A stretch of 6,112 bases of DNA from contig JARVJS010000066.1 in the NCBI GenBank assembly GCA_029776125.1, positions 1 to 6,112 on the forward strand. Direction: 5' to 3'. Each line of letters opens with the position of its first letter. Position 1 is the first letter of the stretch. Shown piece by piece: positions 1 through 5,334 of this stretch. Both the position numbers and the translations under genes were made by a program. Source of the DNA: Nitrososphaeria archaeon (GTDB taxonomy: Archaea > Thermoproteota > Nitrososphaeria > JACIWG01). The notes below the pieces were generated by a model. The model searched no databases. It saw only the letters and a program-made list of their open reading frames with translations, and was not told the origin of the DNA.

Positions 1-76
1 GTAAAAAAAATTTATTTATGAAAATATTTGGCGCAGTTCCAGCGGTTTGAAAATGTGTTGCTGTACTCAAATTTCT

Positions 77-92
77 CTAGCGTATTGGCTAG
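77..92. repeat. Short perfect inverted repeat upstream of the PEPCK gene
   Basis: CTAGC (77-81) and GCTAG (88-92) form a perfect 5-bp inverted repeat with a 6-nt spacer. It lies in the leader or promoter region of the carboxykinase gene and could be a small hairpin or an operator half-site pair. A 5-bp repeat can easily arise by chance. The rest of positions 1-98 holds AT-rich sequence (for example AAATTTATTTATG at 9-20) that may include the promoter, but no box stands out. Confidence 0.25.
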
Positions 93-107
93 TTAATCTT
101 GTGGAAT

Positions 108-114
108 GGGGGTG
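108..114 (+). promoter_or_regulatory. Shine-Dalgarno site supporting the TTG start at 123
   Basis: The sequence GGGGGTG pairs with the archaeal 16S rRNA 3' end (complement GGAGGTGAT), with one G-U pair. It sits 8 nt before TTG 123. This ideal spacing is the main reason to prefer 123 over the upstream in-frame TTG at 99. Confidence 0.5.
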
Positions 115-122
115 TACCTGTA

Positions 123-1904
123 TTGCTTATTAAACAAGATGAAATTACAATTCAGGGATTTAAAGATCTATTTTTTAGGATTATTAGGCTTAAAGAGAGT
201 GCTGGTTTGAAGGCGATATTGGATAATCCTCCTGACCTTTTTGAGCGTGCTAAATTATATGGTATAGGTTTTAGAAATGGTTCTTGGGGATGGGCCTCAA
301 ATATATGGCATAGATCTGCTAACGGTACTGTTGTTGTAGAAGATGATAGTGAACTTTTGCCTGAATACAAGTTTTTGATGATGAGGGTTTTAGAACATAT
401 TTTAGCTCAGGGTCCATTGATTCAAGTTGACTGTTATCTTGGTTCTGAAGGTTCTCCAGTGAGAATGCATGCAAGACTGTATTGCGATCCACAGTTTCCT
501 GATATCGCTTATCGTTGGTCTAAAATAAATTTTCCTGCACCTTCAGACGAAGACCCTGATGTAATGTTATTTGAAATTCCACATTATTTGGGGAATCCTA
601 ATATTCCTGGAACAAATCAAATGTTAAGGGTATTACGTTTTCCTCATCATAATTATACAATAGTTACTTGTAGTTCCTATCAAGGTGAGGTTAAGAAAGG
701 TTTTCTCTCGCACTGGATCTATTTTGTCTATAAGAAGGGTGGTTGCGGCGAGCATGCTGCTTTAAGAGAGTTCAGTGTTAAGACTGTTGAAGGTAAAATT
801 AAGAGAATAATTATGTGTGTATGGGGATTGACTGGTACCGGAAAATCTACTCATGGCATGTACGTTTTCGGTGACCACAATAAACATCTGTTTATAAAAC
901 AGTTTGGTGTTGATCCAACATTGTATGTATCTGAGCAAGTAATAAGAAATGATGATGTGGTTGCAATTTTTGAGGACAGGGTTTATGGTTCGGAAAGAGG
1001 TTCGTGGACAAAAACCGAAGATGTGAATGAATATCAACTTCCAATATTAAAGGCTGCAATGTCCCCCAAAGCTTTGCATGAAAACACAGAATTTGATTTG
1101 GAAGGCAATCCAAGTTTAGAGGGAAAGCTTTTCCAATATTGTGGTTCTCCTAACAAAAATGCTAGAAGTGTTTTTGATTTAGCTGATACAGGCTACTTTG
1201 ATGGTAAAATAGACTCCAGTGGGCCATTAAATACAGTTGTATTTATCAGTCCAGGTAATCTTTGCGATTATGCTTGGGTTAAAATTGAGGATATCGCTTT
1301 TGCCGCAAAGGTTCTAGCTGATGGGCGTACAGTAGGCCATCCAGCACAATCTCTTTCTGTAGTAGGAAAAGAAATTTATGAGACAAGATACTGTCTACCA
1401 TTTACTATGGGTGTTAAGAGTACAATGCATGTGATAAGATTTTATGAAATTTTAAAGAAGCTTAAAGAAAAGGGTTATCTTGTTGAAATCTATATGCTAA
1501 ATACTGTAGGCAAGATTGGTGCAAGGTACGAATGGGTTGAAGAAAGGTTAGGTGAGAAGACTTTTAAGATGCCGATTACAAAACTTGAATTAAATTCAAA
1601 TGGCATCCCTAAGCCTGTAGGGGGTACAAGCCCAACAATAGAAGAAACAGAACTTTTTCTTCTTCAGGCAGTTAGAGGTGCAGTTGATTATGACTTGCAT
1701 CCTATTTGGGGAAAGAAGGTTCTCGTGCCTGTGAATGTTGAAGGACTTTCTAGAGAAAGATTAAAAGAATTAAATCCTCTATCTTATCGTACTTTAAATG
1801 AACTGGAAGAACTTATCAAGGCCCAAATTATAAAAAGTAAATACTTCTTAAATATACAATGTCCAGGGTTGCCTGAGGAAATATTAAATTCGATGGACTT
1901 TTAG
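123..1904 (+). CDS. pckA: Divergent ATP-type phosphoenolpyruvate carboxykinase
   Basis: Likely converts oxaloacetate plus ATP to PEP, CO2 and ADP, reversibly, in the cytosol at the entry to gluconeogenesis. Residues are numbered from a possible TTG at 99 (601 aa). The P-loop GLTGTGKST is at 243-251, like GLSGTGKTT of ATP-type PEPCKs. Upstream, GEVKKGFLS (196-204) matches the family GEMKKGMFS segment with its catalytic lysine. H219 fits the metal-binding His. NDD (284-286) may replace the GDD metal motif. KNAR (353-356) aligns with ENTR, and LNTVGKIGAR (467-476) with the nucleotide-loop VNTGWNGTGKR. R72-S73 may match the substrate Arg of GRSPKDKY. An in-frame stop at 90-92 limits the start to TTG 99 or TTG 123. 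I chose 123 (593 aa) because GGGGGTG lies 8 nt upstream; TTG 99 has no such site. The protein is longer than the usual 520-540 aa, with about 20 extra residues after the P-loop. The family is fairly sure; activity is inferred. Confidence 0.8.
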   Translation: MLIKQDEITIQGFKDLFFRIIRLKESAGLKAILDNPPDLFERAKLYGIGFRNGSWGWASNIWHRSANGTVVVEDDSELLPEYKFLMMRVLEHILAQGPLIQVDCYLGSEGSPVRMHARLYCDPQFPDIAYRWSKINFPAPSDEDPDVMLFEIPHYLGNPNIPGTNQMLRVLRFPHHNYTIVTCSSYQGEVKKGFLSHWIYFVYKKGGCGEHAALREFSVKTVEGKIKRIIMCVWGLTGTGKSTHGMYVFGDHNKHLFIKQFGVDPTLYVSEQVIRNDDVVAIFEDRVYGSERGSWTKTEDVNEYQLPILKAAMSPKALHENTEFDLEGNPSLEGKLFQYCGSPNKNARSVFDLADTGYFDGKIDSSGPLNTVVFISPGNLCDYAWVKIEDIAFAAKVLADGRTVGHPAQSLSVVGKEIYETRYCLPFTMGVKSTMHVIRFYEILKKLKEKGYLVEIYMLNTVGKIGARYEWVEERLGEKTFKMPITKLELNSNGIPKPVGGTSPTIEETELFLLQAVRGAVDYDLHPIWGKKVLVPVNVEGLSRERLKELNPLSYRTLNELEELIKAQIIKSKYFLNIQCPGLPEEILNSMDF

Positions 1905-1922
1905 GGTTATCCTTTTAATTAA

Positions 1923-1930
1923 CTATAAAT
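1923..1930 (+). promoter_or_regulatory. TATA-like box for the methyltransferase gene
   Basis: CTATAAAT is centred about 31 nt before ATG 1958, which predicts a transcript start a few nt before the ATG and so a nearly leaderless mRNA. A second AT-rich stretch, GTATAAAAT (1935-1943), is too close to the ATG to give an upstream start. No Shine-Dalgarno sequence precedes this ATG, consistent with leaderless translation. Confidence 0.4.
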
Positions 1931-1957
1931 CTATGTATAAAATGTTTTATTGCTGTC

Positions 1958-3091
1958 ATGAACTATCCGGTCGAAGAAAGGTTTGAATTGGGTCCACTTG
2001 TAACGTTTGTTCCTAACAAAAAGTATCCTGTTTACAACTGGTTCCATTTTAAGGAAGGGTTTTCAAGAGATTTTGTTATAATGATGTTTGATCAGTTCAA
2101 ATTGAAAGAAGGTAGTTGGGTTCTTGATCCATTTTGTGGCTCTGGAACTACTCTTTTAGCCTCCAAAGAACGAGGCATAAACTCAGTTGGTATAGATGCC
2201 ATGCCTTTAGCTGTGTTTGTATCACAGGTTAAAACAATGGACTACAATGTCGATTACTTGAAACATATTGCAAGAGACATATTCAGTAGAAAATTTGTTC
2301 CTCCTTCTTTAAAAGGTTTAAGCCCCCTGGTTAAGCGGGCGTTCACAAAATTTACCCTTGAAGACATACTATTCTTCAAACAGGTTGTGAGTGAAATAAA
2401 AGACCCCGTCGCAAAAAATTTTTTCACTTTAGCTCTTCTTTCTACCTCAAACAAGGTTTCAATGGCATACAAAGATGGTTCTGTAATAAAAATTAGAAAA
2501 AGAGCTAATATTCCTCCCTTTAGACCGGTTTTTAAGAGAATAGTAAAAAGGATGCTCAATGACCTTAAGACACTTAAAACTAGAAAGTCGGTAATTAAAG
2601 TTTATTTGGGTGATGCTCGACGTTTAGATTTCTTGGAAGATTGTACTTTTGATGCAATTATAACTTCTCCACCCTACTTAAATATAATCGATTACATTAA
2701 AGTTTATGCGATTGAAAACGAACTTTTTTTTGGCCAAACAAAGTATGATAGTCTAAGATCGTACATTGGATTAGATGTGGAAAAAGATTACAGTGAGTTC
2801 GAATACCTTGATATTCCATCTGTAGGTAAAGCATACTTTAAGGACATGAAAGATGTTTTGTTAGAAATGTATAGGGTCCTCTCTCCAAATGGTAATGTTG
2901 TAATAGTTGTTGGCGAAGGAGTATTTCCAAATAAGATTGTTCCTGTTCCATTCATTCTATCAGATATTGCAAAAAGTATTGGATTTAAAGTTAAAAAGAT
3001 TGTTCATGCAAATAAGCGAATTGTTACAGATCAAAATAGAAAAAAAATAGGTATCGCTCTAGAAAGTCTAGTTTTTTTAAAAAAAGGTTAG
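1958..3091 (+). CDS. SPPY-type amino-methyltransferase (probable DNA N4-cytosine/N6-adenine)
   Basis: Predicted SAM-dependent methyltransferase of 377 aa, close to the N6_N4_Mtase family. Residues 23-44 (YPVYNWFHF onward) resemble motif X. DPFCGSGTT (57-65) is the SAM-binding motif I, and VGID (77-80) follows as motif II. TSPPY (236-240) is catalytic motif IV, of the (S/T)PPY form usual for N4-cytosine and some N6-adenine enzymes. YRVLSPNGNVVIVVGEG (305-321) fits the late core strands. About 170 residues rich in Lys and Arg separate motifs I and IV and may hold the target-recognition part, giving the order X-I-TRD-IV. No THUMP domain is seen and the motif is not DPPYG, which argues against a tRNA guanosine-N2 methylase. 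No endonuclease gene adjoins it, so it looks like an orphan. Target base and site are unknown. The stop codon lies inside a hairpin (3066-3093). Confidence 0.8.
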   Translation: MNYPVEERFELGPLVTFVPNKKYPVYNWFHFKEGFSRDFVIMMFDQFKLKEGSWVLDPFCGSGTTLLASKERGINSVGIDAMPLAVFVSQVKTMDYNVDYLKHIARDIFSRKFVPPSLKGLSPLVKRAFTKFTLEDILFFKQVVSEIKDPVAKNFFTLALLSTSNKVSMAYKDGSVIKIRKRANIPPFRPVFKRIVKRMLNDLKTLKTRKSVIKVYLGDARRLDFLEDCTFDAIITSPPYLNIIDYIKVYAIENELFFGQTKYDSLRSYIGLDVEKDYSEFEYLDIPSVGKAYFKDMKDVLLEMYRVLSPNGNVVIVVGEGVFPNKIVPVPFILSDIAKSIGFKVKKIVHANKRIVTDQNRKKIGIALESLVFLKKG

Positions 3092-3111
3092 ACTTATTTT
3101 AATAATTTTTT
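3066..3111 (+). terminator. Hairpin plus T-rich tract ending the methyltransferase transcript
   Basis: GTCTA (3066-3070) and TAGAC (3089-3093) pair, extended by a G-T pair and by T7 (3072-3078) against A7 (3079-3085), with GG (3086-3087) bulged. The right arm contains the TAG stop codon. A T-rich run, TTATTTTAATAATTTTTT (3094-3111), follows. A second, purely A/T palindrome lies at 3105-3122. Archaeal termination depends mainly on T tracts, so the T run may matter more than the stem. Confidence 0.4.
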
Positions 3112-3141
3112 CATTAAAAAATCAGACTTGTAAAGTAAAAG

Positions 3142-3151
3142 TTAATATATT
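3142..3151 (+). promoter_or_regulatory. TATA-like box for the fba-pfp operon
   Basis: TTAATATATT is centred about 32 nt before ATG 3179, which predicts a start about 6 nt before that ATG. It is only about 17 nt before the alternative TTG at 3164, too close for that codon to lie in the mRNA. The box therefore also supports ATG 3179 as the aldolase start. Confidence 0.45.
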
Positions 3152-3178
3152 GGTTTAATCACTTTGCAATGGATTGCT

Positions 3179-3955
3179 ATGAGTTTCGATATATTCATGG
3201 AAAATGGAAGGTCAATAATACTTGCATATGATCATGGTATAGAGCATGGTCCTACAGACTTTAATGAAAAAAGTGTTGATCCAGCTTTTGTAATGGAAAT
3301 CGCTGAAAAAGGAAGGTTTAATGGCGTTGCTCTTCAAAAGGGGTTAGCGGAAAAATACTATACTGGAAAAGTTCCCCTTATACTAAAACTTAATGGGAAA
3401 ACGAATATAGTTAAAGGTGACCCTATATCTAGACAAAATTGTTCCGTAGAATATGCTGTAAGCCTAGGTGCAAAGGCTGTAGGATATACATTATATCCAG
3501 GAAGTATACATGAAAATATAATGTTCCAAGAATTTGGAAAAATACAAGAGGAGGCTAGAAGGTATGGTCTTGCTGTTATCGCATGGGTTTATCCTAGAGG
3601 TGAAGCTGTTAAAGATGACACAAGCAAAGAAATGGTCGCATATGCTGCAAGGATAGGCCTTGAACTTGGCGCTGATGCTGTGAAAATCAAGTACACAGGC
3701 GAACCAGGCACTTTCAGTTGGGCGGTAAAATCAGCTGGAAAAGCTAAAGTTTTAATGTCAGGTGGCCCAAAAGCTCCAACTGAAGAAGTTTTCTTGCAAC
3801 AAGTAAAAGGTGTGTTAGATGCAGGAGGAATCGGGTTAGCGGTTGGAAGAAATGTGTGGCAGCATGAAGAACCTTTGAAAATGGCTCGTGCTTTAAGAGC
3901 GTTAGTTATTGAAGGAAAAAGTTTGGAAGATGCAATTAAAATATTGAAAGGGTAG
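3179..3955 (+). CDS. fba: Archaeal class I fructose-1,6-bisphosphate aldolase
   Basis: Cytosolic enzyme that reversibly splits fructose-1,6-bisphosphate into dihydroxyacetone phosphate and glyceraldehyde-3-phosphate through a Schiff base. From ATG 3179 the protein is 258 aa, against about 263 for Thermoproteus tenax. Hallmarks: ILAYDHGIEHGP (14-25) with Asp18; ILKLNGKT (68-75); YPRG with the proposed acid/base Tyr138; and VKIKYTG with the Schiff-base Lys171. FSWAVK and VLMSGGPK (phosphate site), then AVGRNVWQ near the C-terminus, match T. tenax aldolase closely. That separates it from the related aminodideoxyheptulosonate synthase, which shares only the DHG core. A TTG at 3164 would add five residues (MQWIA), but the TATA spacing favours ATG 3179. 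The gene is followed after 9 nt by pfp, so the two are almost certainly cotranscribed. Confidence 0.93.
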   Translation: MSFDIFMENGRSIILAYDHGIEHGPTDFNEKSVDPAFVMEIAEKGRFNGVALQKGLAEKYYTGKVPLILKLNGKTNIVKGDPISRQNCSVEYAVSLGAKAVGYTLYPGSIHENIMFQEFGKIQEEARRYGLAVIAWVYPRGEAVKDDTSKEMVAYAARIGLELGADAVKIKYTGEPGTFSWAVKSAGKAKVLMSGGPKAPTEEVFLQQVKGVLDAGGIGLAVGRNVWQHEEPLKMARALRALVIEGKSLEDAIKILKG

Positions 3956-3964
3956 ACCCTGTGG

Positions 3965-4993
3965 ATGAAAATTGGTATATTAACTGGCGGTGGAGATTGT
4001 GCTGGACTTAATGCTGTAATAAGGGCTGTAGTTAAACGTTCTGAAGAATATGGTTGGGAAGTTGTAGGCATAAGATATGGCTGGCGTGGATTGATGGATA
4101 ATGATATTGTAAAACTTTCTTTTAAAGATGTAGCCAACATTCATAAGATTGGTGGTACAATACTAAAAACTTCACGAACTAATCCATTTAAACATGCAAG
4201 TGGTCCTGAAAAAATACTTGAAAATGTTAAACGACTTGGATTGGATGCTATCATAGCTGTAGGTGGCGATGATACATTAGGTGTTGCTGCAAAATTGTTT
4301 AAGATGGGCTTAAATGTTGTGGGTGTTCCAAAAACCATGGATAACGACATCTCTGCAACAGACTATACTTTTGGTTTTGATTCCGCGGTAAATGAAGCAA
4401 TGCATGCTCTAGATAATCTTATGACGACCGGAGAATCCCACGATAGGGTCATGGTTGCTGAAGTTATGGGCCGGCATGCTGGATGGGTTGCTGCCTATGC
4501 TGGAATAGCCTCTGGTGCTCATTTAACACTGGTGCCGGAGGAGCCATTTGACCTTGATGAAGTTGTAGCATTTATAAAAAGGAGGCATGAAAGAGGAGAA
4601 CGTTCTACACTTATAGTTGTAGCCGAGGGTGCAACAATGAAGAACGTCTCCTCTATGTTTGTTAAAGAAGGTAAAGTTGACGAATTTGGTCATATAAAAC
4701 TCGGCGGTGTTGGCCAATTCCTTGCTGAGGAAATTGAAAAAAGAACAGGATATGAAGTTAGATCTGTAATACTAGGTCACACAATAAGGGGTGGTTCTCC
4801 CACAGCCTTTGATAGGGTATTGTCAAGCAAATTCGGTTTAGCTGCTGTTGAACTCGTAAAGGAAAGAAAATTTGGTTTTATGGTCGCATTAAAAGGTACT
4901 AATATAACCTGTGTAAGTCTAGAAGATGCCGTCTCTAAAATGAAGTCTCTCGATCAAGAAACGTATAATGCACTTAAAGCTCTTTCTTATTAG
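3965..4993 (+). CDS. pfp: Pyrophosphate-dependent 6-phosphofructokinase
   Basis: Phosphorylates fructose-6-phosphate to fructose-1,6-bisphosphate, probably using PPi and so reversibly. The protein is 342 aa; T. tenax PPi-PFK is about 337. LTGGGDCAGLNAVIR (6-20) is the nucleotide/phosphate loop. GGDDT (100-104) has Asp103 where ATP-PFKs have Gly (E. coli G104), and PKTMDND (122-128) has Lys123 where they have Gly (G124). In this family the Asp/Lys pair marks PPi users. Asp126 is the likely catalytic base. EVMGRHAGW (166-174), AEG (220-222) and GHTIRGGSPTAFDR (271-284) supply fructose-6-phosphate contacts, including Arg170, Glu221 and Arg275. ATG 3965 is the only close start; no clear Shine-Dalgarno is seen, and translation probably couples to fba. 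The 3' end overlaps a convergent gene by 4 bp. Family assignment is sure; PPi use is inferred from the two residues. Confidence 0.92.
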   Translation: MKIGILTGGGDCAGLNAVIRAVVKRSEEYGWEVVGIRYGWRGLMDNDIVKLSFKDVANIHKIGGTILKTSRTNPFKHASGPEKILENVKRLGLDAIIAVGGDDTLGVAAKLFKMGLNVVGVPKTMDNDISATDYTFGFDSAVNEAMHALDNLMTTGESHDRVMVAEVMGRHAGWVAAYAGIASGAHLTLVPEEPFDLDEVVAFIKRRHERGERSTLIVVAEGATMKNVSSMFVKEGKVDEFGHIKLGGVGQFLAEEIEKRTGYEVRSVILGHTIRGGSPTAFDRVLSSKFGLAAVELVKERKFGFMVALKGTNITCVSLEDAVSKMKSLDQETYNALKALSY

Positions 4994-5295
4994 TAGGAGA
5001 TTACATCTAACACCTTTTTCCCTCTCAATAATTTACTTAGTTCCTGGCATATTTCACGAGCACTATGGAAAATAAGATTCTCTTCTTTACCATTATCATA
5101 TACTATTCCTAATACATATTCTAAACCTGTCTTATTTACATAAAATTTCACTATTTTTCCATCCGAATCTTCAATTTCAATTTTTAATCCTTCATCACTA
5201 CCTAATAGATCAATTTTATTCATAATTTCATCTTCCCCTACTTTCTTTATCCAAGGGATATAATTTGCGTAACATCCATTTACCATATTATGCAC
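4990..5295 (-). CDS. Uncharacterised small hydrophilic protein
   Basis: I do not recognise this 101-aa protein. It is acidic-basic mixed, soluble, and has no signal peptide or membrane segment. Residues 37-76 look like successive beta strands with turns (LKIEIEDSDGK, IVKFYVNKTG, YVLGIVYDNG), followed by a helix at about 76-91 (FHSAREICQELSKLLRG), so a small alpha/beta fold is likely. Reasons to think it real: codon content typical of protein, a full open frame convergent with pfp, and a TATA-like TTAAAAAA about 26 nt upstream of ATG 5295, which suggests a leaderless mRNA. Alternative starts are ATG 5286, and ATG 5223, which is preceded by GGGGAAGATG and would give 77 aa holding all the predicted fold. 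Its TAA overlaps the pfp TAG tail to tail. Function unknown. Confidence 0.6.
   Translation of the reverse strand: MHNMVNGCYANYIPWIKKVGEDEIMNKIDLLGSDEGLKIEIEDSDGKIVKFYVNKTGLEYVLGIVYDNGKEENLIFHSAREICQELSKLLRGKKVLDVISY
5015..5019 (+). terminator. Possible T-tract terminator for fba-pfp
   Basis: A run of five T, preceded by CACC and followed by CCC, lies 21 nt after the pfp stop. It is the first T tract on the plus strand beyond the operon and falls inside the 3' end of the convergent small gene. The run is short, so this is a weak call. Confidence 0.22.
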
Positions 5296-5302
5296 ATAAC
5301 AC

Positions 5303-5313
5303 TTTATATATTA
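5303..5313 (+). promoter_or_regulatory. TATA box for leaderless cysS
   Basis: TTTATATATTA has its centre at 5308, which is 27 nt before ATG 5335. This is the expected distance between an archaeal TATA box and the transcript start. No Shine-Dalgarno precedes the ATG, so a leaderless cysS mRNA is likely. The TATATAT core is nearly symmetrical and could in principle also work on the minus strand. Confidence 0.5.
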
Positions 5314-5317
5314 TCAC

Positions 5318-5325
5318 TTTTTTAA
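5318..5325 (-). promoter_or_regulatory. TATA-like box for the minus-strand small gene
   Basis: Read on the minus strand the sequence is TTAAAAAA, centred about 26-27 nt before ATG 5295. That is the classical archaeal TATA distance for a leaderless transcript. It lies downstream of the cysS TATA box, so the two core promoters interleave. Confidence 0.35.
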
Positions 5326-5334
5326 GCTTTAATC

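Noticed and set aside
3..50. Open frame from the window edge to TGA at 48-50 (ATG at 18 would give a 10-residue peptide).
   Set aside because: Too short and AT-rich to tell a leader peptide from the tail of an upstream gene or chance; no ribosome site is visible.
2254..2559. 101-codon minus-strand open frame inside the methyltransferase gene.
   Set aside because: Antisense to the part linking motifs I and IV, with no promoter or family signal.
1958..3091. tRNA guanosine-10 N2-methyltransferase.
   Set aside because: No N-terminal THUMP-like region, and motif IV is TSPPY rather than DPPYG.
3179..3955. 2-amino-3,7-dideoxy-heptulosonate synthase (shikimate pathway) as an alternative for the aldolase.
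   Set aside because: ILKLNGKT, KIKYTG, FSWAVK and the adjoining pfp all match the glycolytic aldolase branch.
3589..4140. 183-codon open frame on the minus strand across the fba-pfp junction.
   Set aside because: Fully covered by two strongly supported plus-strand enzymes; its composition (Pro/Ser/Thr-rich) is that of a shadow frame.
3965..4993. ATP-dependent phosphofructokinase.
   Set aside because: The Gly/Gly pair of ATP enzymes is replaced by Asp103 and Lys123, the PPi-type combination.
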